Positions 7,506-15,747 of a DNA stretch of 27,652 nucleotides are shown here, one piece after another. The DNA comes from an uncultured Propionibacteriaceae bacterium. Lineage in GTDB: Bacteria; Actinomycetota; Actinomycetes; Propionibacteriales; Propionibacteriaceae. Position numbers and translations under genes: made by a program. Below the pieces are notes generated by a model. That model did not search any database. It was not told where the DNA came from and was given only the letters and a program-made list of their open reading frames with translations. The stretch is taken from assembly GCA_936924635.1 (NCBI GenBank), contig CAKZHP010000078.1:1-27652 (forward strand), read 5' to 3'. Positions within the stretch are counted from its first letter, which is position 1. The number at the start of each line of letters is the position of its first letter.

Positions 7506-8459
7506 GTGACGCGCCCTGTGTACTACGACTGCGACCCCGGCATCGACGACTCCCTCGCCCTGGCCTACCTGCTCGCCTCTCCCGAGGTCGCGCTGGTCGG
7601 CGTCGGCACCGTGAGCGGCAACTGCGACGCGCGCACGGGCGCCCGCAACGCCCTGGACCTGCTCGCCCTCGGTGGCCGGGGCGACGTGCCCGTGGCGGTC
7701 GGCGCGATGGAACCGCTCGCCGGTGCGTACGACGGCGGCGTCCCCCACATCCACGGCGGCAACGGCGTCGGTGACATCGACCTGCCCGCCTCTGGGGCGA
7801 CGCCGGCCTCCGAGAGCGCCGTGGAGCTGCTGCTGAGGCTCTCGCGCGAGCACGCCGGGTCGCTGGAGATCCTGGCCGTGGGACCCCTCACCAACCTCGC
7901 CCAGGCGCTGTCGGCCGACCCCACGCTGCCGTCGCGGATCCGTCAGGTGGTGGTCATGGGCGGCGCCGTACGGGTACCGGGCAACATCAGCCCCGTCACC
8001 GAGGCCAACATCGGCAACGACGCCGAGGCGGCGCGTGCGGTGGTGGCCGCCGACTGGGACCTGGTGCTGGTGCCCCTCGACGTCACCATGGAGAACACGC
8101 TGGAGGAGACCGACCGGCAGGCGCTGCTCGCGTCCACGCACCCGCTCCCCCAGGCGCTGGGCTCGATGCTCGACCTGTACTTCGACTTCTACGTCGCCGA
8201 GTACGGCCGGCGCATGAGCGCCCTGCACGACCCGCTCGCCGCCGGTCTGCTGGTCGGTGGGGTCACGGCGACGTACGCCCCCGCGGTCGGCCTGGAGGTC
8301 GACGCCACGTCGGGCCCCGGGCGGGGTCAGACGATCGCCGACCTCCGCGGTCAGCGGCTGGGCCCGGCCGACCAGCCCGGGCGCCGTACGCGCGTGGTGC
8401 TCGCCACCGACCTTCCCTTCGGACCCGTGCTGATGGAGCGCCTGCTGACCGTCGGCTGA
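7506..8459 (+). CDS. Nucleoside hydrolase (IU-NH family)
   Basis: Enzymes of this family hydrolyse the N-glycosidic bond of nucleosides to ribose and base, for purine or pyrimidine salvage. The N-terminal calcium-binding signature DCDPGIDD (residues 8-15) is intact. VSGNCDARTGARNALDLL, the ALTNLA-like GPLTNLAQAL, VMGGAV and the late HDPLAA motif that completes the metal site are all present. At 317 residues it has the usual family length. It appears to be a single-gene unit with its own promoter, converging on tatB. In the otherwise collinear M. tuberculosis segment this exact gene is not present, so it is an accessory member here. The nucleoside preferred cannot be read from the sequence. 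Confidence 0.92.
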   Translation: MTRPVYYDCDPGIDDSLALAYLLASPEVALVGVGTVSGNCDARTGARNALDLLALGGRGDVPVAVGAMEPLAGAYDGGVPHIHGGNGVGDIDLPASGATPASESAVELLLRLSREHAGSLEILAVGPLTNLAQALSADPTLPSRIRQVVVMGGAVRVPGNISPVTEANIGNDAEAARAVVAADWDLVLVPLDVTMENTLEETDRQALLASTHPLPQALGSMLDLYFDFYVAEYGRRMSALHDPLAAGLLVGGVTATYAPAVGLEVDATSGPGRGQTIADLRGQRLGPADQPGRRTRVVLATDLPFGPVLMERLLTVG

Positions 8460-8520
8460 CGCGGCCAGCAGCTCCGCGCGGCCGCACGTCGCGATGCCAC
8501 CTGACAAGGGTTCTGCGCCA

Positions 8521-8576
8521 TCGGAAGGGATATCTCGCTCCTGTTCCGACTGAACATGTGGTCAGTCCGGTCGGAA
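8521..8576. terminator. Alternating TCGGAA/TTCCGA repeats between convergent genes
   Basis: TCGGAA at 8521, TTCCGA at 8544 and TCGGAA at 8571 alternate in orientation, so the middle copy can pair with either neighbour. The right-hand hairpin is helped by ACTGA (8549-8553) pairing with TCAGT (8562-8566). It lies between the stops of the nucleoside hydrolase and tatB, so it is probably a bidirectional terminator. Confidence 0.5.
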
Positions 8577-8583
8577 GGGCGGG

Positions 8584-8991
8584 TCAGGTGGCCTCGGAGT
8601 CGTACGGGGAGCCGATCGTCGCCAGCTCCGGCTCGGGTATCGAGGAGTCGGCGACCGCGTCGTGCAGCCCGGCAACGGCGCCGGTCATCTCCGCGGTCGA
8701 GGAGCTCAGCGCCGTGCGGGACTCCTCGATGACGGAGCGCACCTCGGCGATCTCGTTGGAGTCCAGCAGGTGCCGCTGCACGAAGGTCTTGGGGTTGAGG
8801 TCGCTCAGCCTCACGTCGTCCCACTCCGGCCCCAGCTCGGCGCGCAGCTGCCCCTTGGCGTCGTTGGCGATGGTGTTGAGGTAGCGCACCACGCGCGCGG
8901 CCTTGCGGGCGATGCCCGGCAGCTTCTCGGGCCCGAACATGAGCACGGCGAAGAACGCCAGCATGATGATCTCCGGGGCGCCAAGGTTCAC
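8584..8991 (-). CDS. tatB: Sec-independent protein translocase subunit TatB
   Basis: TatB forms the substrate-receptor complex with TatC for twin-arginine export of folded proteins. The 135-residue protein starts with the short N-terminal membrane helix (PEIIMLAFFAVLMF, about 6-19). The hinge FGPEKLP follows, the diagnostic TatA/B motif, then a long amphipathic helix (ARKAARVVRYLN...), which favours TatB over TatA. The distal tail is acidic. The GTG start at 8991 is supported by a -10 seven bases upstream. In many actinobacteria tatB is the last gene after sigE-rseA-htrA; here it has its own promoter and its upstream neighbour is dapA. tatA and tatC are not in the window. Confidence 0.92.
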   Translation of the reverse strand: MNLGAPEIIMLAFFAVLMFGPEKLPGIARKAARVVRYLNTIANDAKGQLRAELGPEWDDVRLSDLNPKTFVQRHLLDSNEIAEVRSVIEESRTALSSSTAEMTGAVAGLHDAVADSSIPEPELATIGSPYDSEAT

Positions 8992-8998
8992 GCGCGCC

Positions 8999-9004
8999 AG
9001 GATA
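8999..9004 (-). promoter_or_regulatory. Leaderless -10 of tatB
   Basis: TATCCT on the minus strand, 7 bases before GTG 8991. It lies just downstream of the dapA terminator hairpin, so tatB is transcribed independently. Confidence 0.6.
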
Positions 9005-9009
9005 GCCGT

Positions 9010-9027
9010 CCCGCCCGTGAGGGCGGG
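9010..9027 (-). terminator. Terminator of dapA
   Basis: CCCGCCC (9010-9016) and GGGCGGG (9021-9027) form a 7-bp stem with a 4-base loop, 13 bases beyond the dapA stop. It separates dapA from tatB. Confidence 0.65.
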
Positions 9028-9040
9028 GCGTCGGTTCGGG

Positions 9041-9922
9041 CTACAGACCGGCCGCGTCGAGCAGCGCCAGGAAGGTCGCCGTCTCGGTCGCGTCGGCGTT
9101 GAGCAGCGGGGGCCGTACGTGCCCGACCTGACGCCCGCGGGCGTTGAGGGCCGCCTTCACCAGCATCACGCCCTGGGTCGCGAACACGCCGTGGTAGACC
9201 GGCAGCAGCTCGCGGTAGCCGCGCAGCGCCGTCTCCAGGTCGCCGGCCAGGAACGCGCGGATGATCTCGGCCGTGCGCGCCCCCGTGAACTGCGTCGAGG
9301 TGCCCACCACGCCGACCCCGCCCACCGACATCAGCGGCAGCACCATGGCGTCGTCGCCAGCGTAGAACTGCAGGCCGGTCTCCGCCATCACCACCGCCGA
9401 GACGCCCGGGAGGCCCTTGGCGTCCTTCACGGCGACGATCCTCGGGTGCTCGGCCAGAGACAGGAAGGTCTGGGTCTCGATCGGGACGCCGGCGCGGTGC
9501 GGGATGTCGTACAGCATCACGGGCAGGTCGGTGGCGTCGGCCACGGCACGCAGATGAGCGACGATCGCGTCCTGCGGCGGGCGGGAGTAGTACGGCGTCA
9601 CTGCGAGCAGCCCGTGCGCGCCGGCCGCGGCGGCCTCCTGGGCGAGGCGGATCGAGTGAGCGGTGTCGTTGGTGCCCACACCCGTGAGCACCCGGGCGCG
9701 ATCGCCTACGGCGCCGACCACGACCTCGACCAGCCGGCGCTTCTCGTCGTCGGACGTGGTGGGCGCCTCGCCCGTGGTGCCGTTCAGCACCAGCCCGTCG
9801 TGACCCTGCTCGTCGACCAGATGGGCCGCCAGCGCGGCCGCGGCCTCGAGGTCGACCTGCCCGTCCACGTCGAACGGGGTGACCATCGCCGAGAGGACGC
9901 GGCCAAAGATGGGCTCACTCAT
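9041..9922 (-). CDS. dapA: 4-Hydroxy-tetrahydrodipicolinate synthase
   Basis: DapA condenses pyruvate with aspartate semialdehyde, the first committed step to diaminopimelate and lysine. The 293-residue TIM-barrel shows NGTTGE (T49, T50), Y138 in LYDIPHR and the Schiff-base lysine K166 in VAVKDAKG. Length and motifs are canonical. ATG 9922 is preferred over ATG 9931 because TACGAT lies 7 bases upstream of it, giving a leaderless message; the 9931 codon overlaps that hexamer. dapA occupies the place where sigE-rseA-htrA is found between tatB and the O-methyltransferase in M. tuberculosis. With dapC, dapD and dapE it makes four DAP-pathway genes in this window. Confidence 0.92.
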   Translation of the reverse strand: MSEPIFGRVLSAMVTPFDVDGQVDLEAAAALAAHLVDEQGHDGLVLNGTTGEAPTTSDDEKRRLVEVVVGAVGDRARVLTGVGTNDTAHSIRLAQEAAAAGAHGLLAVTPYYSRPPQDAIVAHLRAVADATDLPVMLYDIPHRAGVPIETQTFLSLAEHPRIVAVKDAKGLPGVSAVVMAETGLQFYAGDDAMVLPLMSVGGVGVVGTSTQFTGARTAEIIRAFLAGDLETALRGYRELLPVYHGVFATQGVMLVKAALNARGRQVGHVRPPLLNADATETATFLALLDAAGL

Positions 9923-9929
9923 GCCGGTC

Positions 9930-9935
9930 ATCGTA
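9930..9935 (-). promoter_or_regulatory. Leaderless -10 of dapA
   Basis: TACGAT on the minus strand, 7 bases before ATG 9922. It lies only 10 bp from the -10 of the divergent O-methyltransferase. Confidence 0.55.
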
Positions 9936-9945
9936 AACGTACGGA

Positions 9946-9951
9946 TAGGGT
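9946..9951 (+). promoter_or_regulatory. Leaderless -10 of the O-methyltransferase
   Basis: TAGGGT followed by 6 bases and GTG 9958. The predicted start sites of this gene and dapA are about 36 bp apart, so the two polymerase footprints overlap. Confidence 0.65.
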
Positions 9952-9957
9952 GCACCC

Positions 9958-10617
9958 GTGAGTCCCACCACCGCATCGTCAGGCACGCACGCCCCGAAGC
10001 CCGCCGCCTGGGCCTACACCGAGGACTTCGTCCCCGACACCGACGCGGGCATGGAGGCCCGCCGGGCCGGAAACGACCTCGGGCTGGCCAGCCCCAGCCG
10101 GGGTGCCGCCCAGACGCTCACCTTCCTGGCCCGGGTCATCGACGCCCGTTCGGCCGTCCAGATCGGCACCGGCTCGGGCGTCGCCGCCCTGGCGCTGCTC
10201 GAGGGCATGAGCCGCGACGGCGTGCTGACCACCATCGACCCCGAGGCCGAGCACCAGAACGTCGCCCGCCGCATCGTCGGTGCCACCGGCGTCCGCCCGC
10301 AGCGGCTGCGCACGATCGCCGGTGCACCGCTGATGGTGCTGCCGAAGCTCAGCGACGGGGCGTACGACCTGGTGCTGATAGACGGCGACCCGCTGGAGTC
10401 CCACGAGCACCTGGAGCAGGCGCTGCGGCTGCTCCGCCACGGGGGCCTGCTGATCCTGCACCACGCCCTCATGGGAGGCACGGTGGCGGAGCCCACGAAC
10501 GAGAGCGACGAGGCCGTCATCACCCGCGAGGTCCTGCAGGCCGTCGCGGGCATCGACGAGCTCACCCCCGTGCTGCTGCCGGTGGGCGACGGGATCCTGG
10601 CGGCCGTCAAGGACTGA
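9958..10617 (+). CDS. Class I SAM-dependent O-methyltransferase
   Basis: The 219-residue protein is an O-methyltransferase of the catechol/caffeoyl-CoA type (family 3), the orthologue of M. tuberculosis Rv1220c by place and sequence character. SAM motif I is VQIGTGSGVAALALL (about 62-76). An acidic residue after the second strand sits in TTIDPE, and DLVLIDGD (about 137-144) gives the metal-binding aspartates of this family. GGLLILHHAL follows. The acceptor is unknown. In M. tuberculosis the gene lies divergent to sigE; here it is divergent to dapA across a 35-bp gap. It is a single-gene unit ending before a strong terminator. Confidence 0.88.
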   Translation: MSPTTASSGTHAPKPAAWAYTEDFVPDTDAGMEARRAGNDLGLASPSRGAAQTLTFLARVIDARSAVQIGTGSGVAALALLEGMSRDGVLTTIDPEAEHQNVARRIVGATGVRPQRLRTIAGAPLMVLPKLSDGAYDLVLIDGDPLESHEHLEQALRLLRHGGLLILHHALMGGTVAEPTNESDEAVITREVLQAVAGIDELTPVLLPVGDGILAAVKD

Positions 10618-10676
10618 ACCGGGCTCGCACCGGCCGGCCGCGACCGCGCCTGCGCTGACCTGCCCCTGGACACGCG

Positions 10677-10709
10677 TCGGGCCGGGCCGCTTCACGCGGC
10701 CCGGCCCGA
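10677..10709. terminator. Bidirectional terminator, 14-bp stem
   Basis: CGGGCCGGGCCGC (10678-10690) pairs perfectly with GCGGCCCGGCCCG (10696-10708) around the loop TTCAC, and T10677-A10709 extends it to 14 bp. It lies between the convergent O-methyltransferase and glgC genes, 9 bases from the glgC stop. Confidence 0.9.
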
Positions 10710-10717
10710 ACGCGTCG

Positions 10718-11947
10718 TCACCAGTCCTGCGGGATCTTGGTGTTCTTCGTGACGACGGTGATGCCGTTCTCCGACACGGAGAAGCCGCGCGCCAGGTCGT
10801 GGTCGCGGTTCACGCCGATCTCGGCCCCGTCGGGCACCGACACGTTCTTGTCGAGGATGGCGCGGCGCACCACGGCGTTGCGGCCGATCTGGCAGCCGGA
10901 GAAGATCACCGACTCCTCCACCTTGGCCCACTTCTCGACGAGCACGTTCGGGCTGAGCACCGAACGGTCCACGTCGCCGCCGGAGATGATGCAGCCGGAG
11001 CCGACGATCGAGTCCTCCGCGTTGCCGCGCAGGGTGAACTTGGCACCCGGCGCCTGGGCCTGGCTGGTCCAGATCGGCCACTTGCGGTTGTAGAGGTTGA
11101 AGTCGGGGTCGACCGACACCAGGTCCATGTGGGCCTCGTGGTAGGCCTCCAGGGTGCCGACGTCGCGCCAGTAGTTGCGGTCCTTGTCGGTGGCACCCGG
11201 GACCTCGTTGGTGGTGAAGTCGTACACCTGGGCGGAGCCGGCGTCGACGAAGGCGGGGATGATGTTGCCGCCCATGTCGTGCTTGGAGCTCTCGTCGGCG
11301 GCGTCGGTGTGCAGCATGTCGACGAACGCCTTGGTGGTGAAGATGTAGTTGCCCATCGAGGCGAACGACTCGTCGGGCGAGTCGGGCAGGCCGGGCGGGT
11401 CGGCCGGCTTCTCAAGGAACTGGTTGATCTTGCCGCCCGGCCCCGCGTCGATGATGCCGAACGCGCTCGCCTCGTGGCGCGGCACCCGGATGCCGGCCAC
11501 GGTGCAGTCGAGGCCGGAGTCGATGTGCGCGGCGAGCATCTGCTCGACGTCCATGCGGTAGATGTTGTCGGCGCCGAACACCACGATGTAGTCGGGCTTG
11601 TCGTCGTCGATGAGGTTCATGGACTGGTAGATGGCGTCGGCGCTGCCCGAGAACCACTGCTTCCCGGTCCGCTGCTGCGCCGGGACCGAGGTCACGTAGT
11701 TGTTCAGCAGCACCGACATGCGCCACGTGACCGAGATGTGCCGGTCGAGCGAGTGCGACTTGTACTGCGTCAGGACCGCGATCTTCCGCAGGTCGGAGTT
11801 GACCAGGTTCGAGAGGACGAAGTCGATCAGCCGGTACGTGCCGCCGAACGGGACAGCGGGCTTGGCGCGATCGGCGGTCAGGGGCATGAGCCGCTTGCCC
11901 TCGCCCCCGGCCAGGACGATCGACAGCGCATCAGGGCGGGACCTCAT
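10718..11947 (-). CDS. glgC: Glucose-1-phosphate adenylyltransferase
   Basis: GlgC makes ADP-glucose from ATP and glucose 1-phosphate, the regulated first step of glycogen synthesis and, in actinobacteria, of GlgM-made maltose 1-phosphate. The 409-residue protein starts with the nucleotidyltransferase loop LAGGEGKRLMPLT (about 12-24) and the allosteric/substrate region RAKPAVPFGG. FGADNIY, FLEKP, MGNYIF and YWRDVGT follow, then a C-terminal left-handed beta-helix with hexapeptide-like repeats (VGSGCIISGG, IGRNAVVRRA). ATG 11947 has TAGGGT 6 bases upstream. In M. tuberculosis glgC and glgA are adjacent and divergent. Here a three-gene glycosyltransferase cassette lies between them. Confidence 0.96.
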   Translation of the reverse strand: MRSRPDALSIVLAGGEGKRLMPLTADRAKPAVPFGGTYRLIDFVLSNLVNSDLRKIAVLTQYKSHSLDRHISVTWRMSVLLNNYVTSVPAQQRTGKQWFSGSADAIYQSMNLIDDDKPDYIVVFGADNIYRMDVEQMLAAHIDSGLDCTVAGIRVPRHEASAFGIIDAGPGGKINQFLEKPADPPGLPDSPDESFASMGNYIFTTKAFVDMLHTDAADESSKHDMGGNIIPAFVDAGSAQVYDFTTNEVPGATDKDRNYWRDVGTLEAYHEAHMDLVSVDPDFNLYNRKWPIWTSQAQAPGAKFTLRGNAEDSIVGSGCIISGGDVDRSVLSPNVLVEKWAKVEESVIFSGCQIGRNAVVRRAILDKNVSVPDGAEIGVNRDHDLARGFSVSENGITVVTKNTKIPQDW

Positions 11948-11953
11948 GCCCTG

Positions 11954-11959
11954 ACCCTA
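11954..11959 (-). promoter_or_regulatory. Leaderless -10 of glgC
   Basis: TAGGGT on the minus strand, exactly 6 bases before ATG 11947. glgC therefore has its own promoter and does not depend on the glycosyltransferase operon upstream. Confidence 0.7.
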
Positions 11960-12035
11960 TTGCCGGCCCGGGCCTGGCGCGAGGGGTAGGCCGCAAGTTT
12001 CCCGAGTCGTCACCCCCGGGGTCATCGGGCCGTGG

Positions 12036-13646
12036 TCAGCGCGCCAGCTCGTACAGGCGCCAGGTGTAGTCGCGCCCGTCCTTCCACTCCTTGGCCAGGC
12101 TCCCCACCCCGCCACCGTCGGCGTAGATGCCCGGGTAAGCCCGGGCCACCGCGTCGCCGCTGGACACCTCGGGCTTGGTGACCATGGCGTAGCGCACGCC
12201 CGCGGCGCGCGGCGAGGCCAGCGCGTCCAGGAAGTCACGGTCGGTCGTGATCACGAACTGGCGCGGGTCGTGGCTGGCCAGCACGATCGGCCCCGAGTAC
12301 GCCACATCGGTGATCACCGATCCCTCCGGCAGGCCCTGCGCGTCGAGCCAGGCGGCGATCTCGCGCTCCATGCGGTGCTGCCCGGCGCGACCGGACAGCT
12401 GCATGATCGACTCCTCCCGGGCGAGGTCGGGTCGCTGCAGCACCCACAGCGTGGAGGGCACCGAGACCAGCACCGCCAGCAGCATCACCACGGGCACGAC
12501 GACGACCTTCTGGAAGCGGGCGGCGAGCGCCCCGGCCAGCAGGACCGTGAGCGGGATCGCGCTCACCTGGAACCGCAACCAGCCGAACGAGCCGCCCTGC
12601 GCCAGCACCAGGGCCTGGAAGAGCAGCACCGACGCGAACGCCGCGATCGGCACCAGCAGCAGCATGGAGCGGTCCCGCAGGGCCACCCCCAGGGAGACGA
12701 GCAGCACCAGCCCGAGGGCCGGCGCCAGCGCGGAGGCCTGCGTCAGCGCGTACCCCGCCGTGCCCAGTGGGCCACCTGCCGAGGCTCGGATGCTCTCGAT
12801 GGCGAAGTCGACCTGGGCCGCGTTGCCGTACTCGCTGGTGAAGGTGGCGAACCACTGCCCCACGACCAGCTTGCCGGCGACGGCCCAGCCCACGAAGGCG
12901 AGCACGAACGGCATCCCGACCAGCACCACGTCGTTCAGCACGTACGCGCCGCGCTGCTCCCGGTGCCTCCCCCCCGCCGACACGATCGCCACGCCGACCA
13001 TCACGGCGACCGCAGCGGCCACCGCCTCGTACCGGGTCAGGTAGGCCAGCGCCATGGCCAGCCCGGCGATCACCAGCTGCATGGTCTCCTGCCCGATCAC
13101 CCAGGCGACCAGCGCCCGGGTGCCGAGCAGCAGCCAGCACAGCAGCAGCGTCTCGCTGGCGCCGGTCGCGGCGCCGATGGCGATGTAGGGGTGGAACGCG
13201 TACGCCGCCGCGAAGGCCAGCGAGAGCCAGCGCCCGGCTCCGAACCGCGTCAGCGTGTTGCGCACCAGGCCGGCGTTGACGACACCGATGAGCACCGTGG
13301 GCAGCGCGCCGGCAAGCCCCAGGTGACCGACGAGCACCGGCGACAGCGGGCTGAGCAGCAGCAGCGGCATCGCCATCACGCTCGGCAGCGGGTTCCAGAC
13401 GAAGCCGACGGCGGCCAGGTGCGGGTCGCGGCTGTGGAGCGCGTAGAACGCGTTGCCGACCCGGCTGACGGCGTCGGTGAAGAGCAGGTCCTCCCGCATC
13501 AGGTACGCCATCAGGCCCAGGTAGACCAGGCCCGCGGCGACACTCAGCGTGCGGCCCTCCCATCCTGGCCTCTGCCGCTCCTCGGCGAGCGCCCGGGGGG
13601 CCTCCGGCGAGGAGGAGGCCGGCCTCCTCAGCACCGCGGTGCTCAC
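12036..13646 (-). CDS. Polytopic GT-C-type glycosyltransferase (GT39/ArnT-like)
   Basis: This 536-residue protein looks like a GT-C glycosyltransferase that uses a polyprenyl-phosphate sugar outside the membrane. After a short cytosolic N-terminus, a first membrane helix (about 35-50) leads into a loop with acidic residues (E52, D53, D58 in LLFTDAVSRVGNAFYAL), the usual place of the catalytic Asp. About ten hydrophobic segments follow up to residue 410, including YLTRYEAVAAA. The C-terminal ~120 residues form a soluble outer domain (SVITDVAYSGPIVLASHD). The GTG at 13646 overlaps the GT2 stop as GTGA, so translation is coupled. Sugar, lipid carrier and acceptor cannot be read from the sequence. 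It is the last gene of the cassette. Confidence 0.75.
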   Translation of the reverse strand: MSTAVLRRPASSSPEAPRALAEERQRPGWEGRTLSVAAGLVYLGLMAYLMREDLLFTDAVSRVGNAFYALHSRDPHLAAVGFVWNPLPSVMAMPLLLLSPLSPVLVGHLGLAGALPTVLIGVVNAGLVRNTLTRFGAGRWLSLAFAAAYAFHPYIAIGAATGASETLLLCWLLLGTRALVAWVIGQETMQLVIAGLAMALAYLTRYEAVAAAVAVMVGVAIVSAGGRHREQRGAYVLNDVVLVGMPFVLAFVGWAVAGKLVVGQWFATFTSEYGNAAQVDFAIESIRASAGGPLGTAGYALTQASALAPALGLVLLVSLGVALRDRSMLLLVPIAAFASVLLFQALVLAQGGSFGWLRFQVSAIPLTVLLAGALAARFQKVVVVPVVMLLAVLVSVPSTLWVLQRPDLAREESIMQLSGRAGQHRMEREIAAWLDAQGLPEGSVITDVAYSGPIVLASHDPRQFVITTDRDFLDALASPRAAGVRYAMVTKPEVSSGDAVARAYPGIYADGGGVGSLAKEWKDGRDYTWRLYELAR

Positions 13647-15127
13647 GCCGTCTCCTGGCTCTCGTGCGCCTGGGCGGCCTTGTGCAGGCCGTGGGTGGTC
13701 TTCTCCCAGTAGGACGGGTTCACCACGAGCTGCACGGCCGCCTTGACGGCGGCGACGCTCATCAGCACCCAGTACCCGAGCACCAGCAGCGCGGCGCCGA
13801 GCAGGTCGGGCCGCTTCATGTGCCGGGTGGCGAACACGTTCATGTAGAGCACCGCCGCGTTGCCGAAGGCGAAGCACAGCAGGCCCAGGTAGTAGACCGG
13901 GGCCGGGAACAGGGCGGCCACCCAGGGCGAGCGGGCCGTGAACCAGACCAGGGTGAGGAACCACATCAACGCGTTGCACGCCGTGAGAGCGGGCGTGCCG
14001 GCCACGAACAGCACCAGGCCGGCGAGGCCCCGCCACCCCAGCTCACGCATCACGGCGACGGGCTGCCGCACGTGCACCAAGAACGTCTGGAGGTAGCCCT
14101 TGTACCAGCGGCTGCGCTGCTTGATCCAGTTGATCTCGTCGCAGTTCGCCTCCTCCATGGTCACGGAGTCGAGCACCCCCACGCGGTGCCCGGCCCGGTG
14201 CAGGCGCATGCCGAGATCGGCGTCCTCGGTCACGTTGAACGGGTCCCAGGCGCCCACGTCGCGCAGCACCTTGGTGCGGAAGTGGTTGCTCGTGCCCCCG
14301 AGCGGCACGGGCGCCCCCAGGGCCACCAGGCCCGGCAGCAGGTAGGCGAACCACATGCCGTACTCGATCGTGAACCACTTCGTGAGCAGGTTCTGACGGC
14401 TGTTGAAGTAGCTGAGCTGGGCCTGCACGCACGCGTACTCCGGACCCAGCCGCTCCAGCGCGACGGCTGCCCGGCGCAGCTGCAGCGGCTCCGGCTTGTC
14501 CTCGGCGTCGTAGATGGTCACCAGGTCGGAGTCCGAGCCCACGAGGCCGTAGTTGCAGGCCTTGGGCTTCGTGCGGGGGTCGGACGGCGGGACCCGCACC
14601 ACCGTGACGTGCGGCGGCAGGTTGCTCGCCTCCGCGGCCGCGATGGTCTCGTGGTCGTCGGCCTCCAGCATGAGGCGCACGTCGAGCTTGTCGCGAGGGT
14701 AGTCGAGGTCGGCGAGGTGGCCGACCAGGTCACCCACGTGCGGCTCGTGGAACGCCGGCACCAGCACCAGGTAGCGCGGCAGGTCGGCGTCGGGCACGGC
14801 CCTGGCCTTGGCGTCGCTCACCCGGACCAGGTGGCGGCCGTCGGCGCCGTACGCGAACAGCAGCACGCGGTAGACCAGGGTGGCCAGGTAGCAGGCCGTG
14901 ACCACCCCCACGACGATGCGGGCAGCGGTGAGCGGCCAGACCACCACGGTCACCAGCGCGGCGACACCGATCACCGCGAGCAGCGCCGTCTGGGGACGGG
15001 TGAGGACGGTCTGCGCGGAGAGCTCAGGGGTGCGCTCCGCCAGCCCCTGTGTCGCCTCGAGGAGCGCCGCGTCGGCCTGCGCCTCCGGCTCGGGCGTCAT
15101 GGCCAGCCGTGAAGCGGTGGCCGTCAC
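13643..15127 (-). CDS. Processive-type GT2 glycosyltransferase, cellulose/hyaluronan synthase-like
   Basis: The 494-residue membrane enzyme carries the full D, D, D, QxxRW set of processive beta-glycosyltransferases: EADD (155-158), DAED (207-210), TEDADLG (300-306) and QRSRW (337-341). Two membrane helices precede the catalytic domain (about 47-66 and 70-92), and about four follow it (about 360-470), giving the layout of BcsA- and HAS-like synthases. The C-terminal NPSYWEKTTHGL is a recurrent tail in this group. No PilZ domain, BcsB, glycanase or CslA/GlxA partner is present. It starts with GTG 15127, overlapping the upstream stop as GTGA, and ends overlapping the GT-C gene. It probably polymerises or extends a surface glycan; the sugar is unknown. 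Confidence 0.85.
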   Translation of the reverse strand: MTATASRLAMTPEPEAQADAALLEATQGLAERTPELSAQTVLTRPQTALLAVIGVAALVTVVVWPLTAARIVVGVVTACYLATLVYRVLLFAYGADGRHLVRVSDAKARAVPDADLPRYLVLVPAFHEPHVGDLVGHLADLDYPRDKLDVRLMLEADDHETIAAAEASNLPPHVTVVRVPPSDPRTKPKACNYGLVGSDSDLVTIYDAEDKPEPLQLRRAAVALERLGPEYACVQAQLSYFNSRQNLLTKWFTIEYGMWFAYLLPGLVALGAPVPLGGTSNHFRTKVLRDVGAWDPFNVTEDADLGMRLHRAGHRVGVLDSVTMEEANCDEINWIKQRSRWYKGYLQTFLVHVRQPVAVMRELGWRGLAGLVLFVAGTPALTACNALMWFLTLVWFTARSPWVAALFPAPVYYLGLLCFAFGNAAVLYMNVFATRHMKRPDLLGAALLVLGYWVLMSVAAVKAAVQLVVNPSYWEKTTHGLHKAAQAHESQETA

Positions 15128-15747
15128 CCGATCACCCCGTACGCGACCACGGCGATCACCGCGGCGGCGAGGACCGCCTCGACGACCGCCCGCGGAGCGC
15201 GGGGCAGGCCGAGCCCGCGGTTGTCCAGGGCGTACGTGGGCCGGCGCCGGACGACGCGGATCGCGAGGGCCACGACGAGCGCGAGCACGACCACCAGCCA
15301 CAGCCACGACTGGGGCAGCGCGGCCGTGAGCCAGCCGAGACCCACGGGCCACATGCGCGCGGTCACCCGGGTGCCGACCAGGAGCAGGCAGGCGGCGACG
15401 CCGGCCATCATCGCTACCACGACCCCCGCGGAGGGGCTGCGCCAGGTGAGCGCCGCCCAGACCGCGACACCCATGGCCGCGACGGCGAGGATGTGGTCGA
15501 GCTGGCGGTCGTGCACGGTCGCGGCGCGTACGTCGGGCACCACGGTGGCCGCGGTCGCCACCAGCACCAGCAGGGCAGCCACCACCAGCGAGGTCGCGGG
15601 GCGGGCCCACGGCGCCGGGACGGCGGCGGCGCCGAGGGCGTACGCGATCACCACCCTGGCCAGCGTCGAGAGCAGCGAGGCACTCCCCGCGCGGCGGGTC
15701 TCCATGGGTTCGGTCAGTGGGGCGTCTTGGACTACATGAGCAGCCAT
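15124..15747 (-). CDS. Six-helix membrane protein of unknown function, first gene of cassette
   Basis: I do not recognise this 207-residue protein. About six hydrophobic segments are visible (near residues 28-46, 53-70, 84-102, 108-124, 142-160 and 185-205), with an Arg-rich cytosolic loop (RVVRRRPTYALDNRG) before the last. There are very few polar residues inside the membrane and no catalytic motif. ATG 15747 is chosen because AGGAG lies 5 bases upstream; a more distal ATG at 15777 has no ribosome site. It is translationally coupled to the GT2 gene, so it is probably an accessory, flippase-like or scaffolding subunit. It lacks the conserved Cys/Arg/His pattern of exosortases. Confidence 0.7.
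   Translation of the reverse strand: MAAHVVQDAPLTEPMETRRAGSASLLSTLARVVIAYALGAAAVPAPWARPATSLVVAALLVLVATAATVVPDVRAATVHDRQLDHILAVAAMGVAVWAALTWRSPSAGVVVAMMAGVAACLLLVGTRVTARMWPVGLGWLTAALPQSWLWLVVVLALVVALAIRVVRRRPTYALDNRGLGLPRAPRAVVEAVLAAAVIAVVAYGVIG

Noticed and set aside
12000..12030. Terminator between the GT-C gene and glgC
   Set aside because: Short GC-rich complementarity exists, but no stem with a workable loop beats background.
15124..15747. Exosortase/archaeosortase identity for the six-helix protein
   Set aside because: The size and helices are suggestive, but the conserved Cys, Arg and His motifs are not visible.
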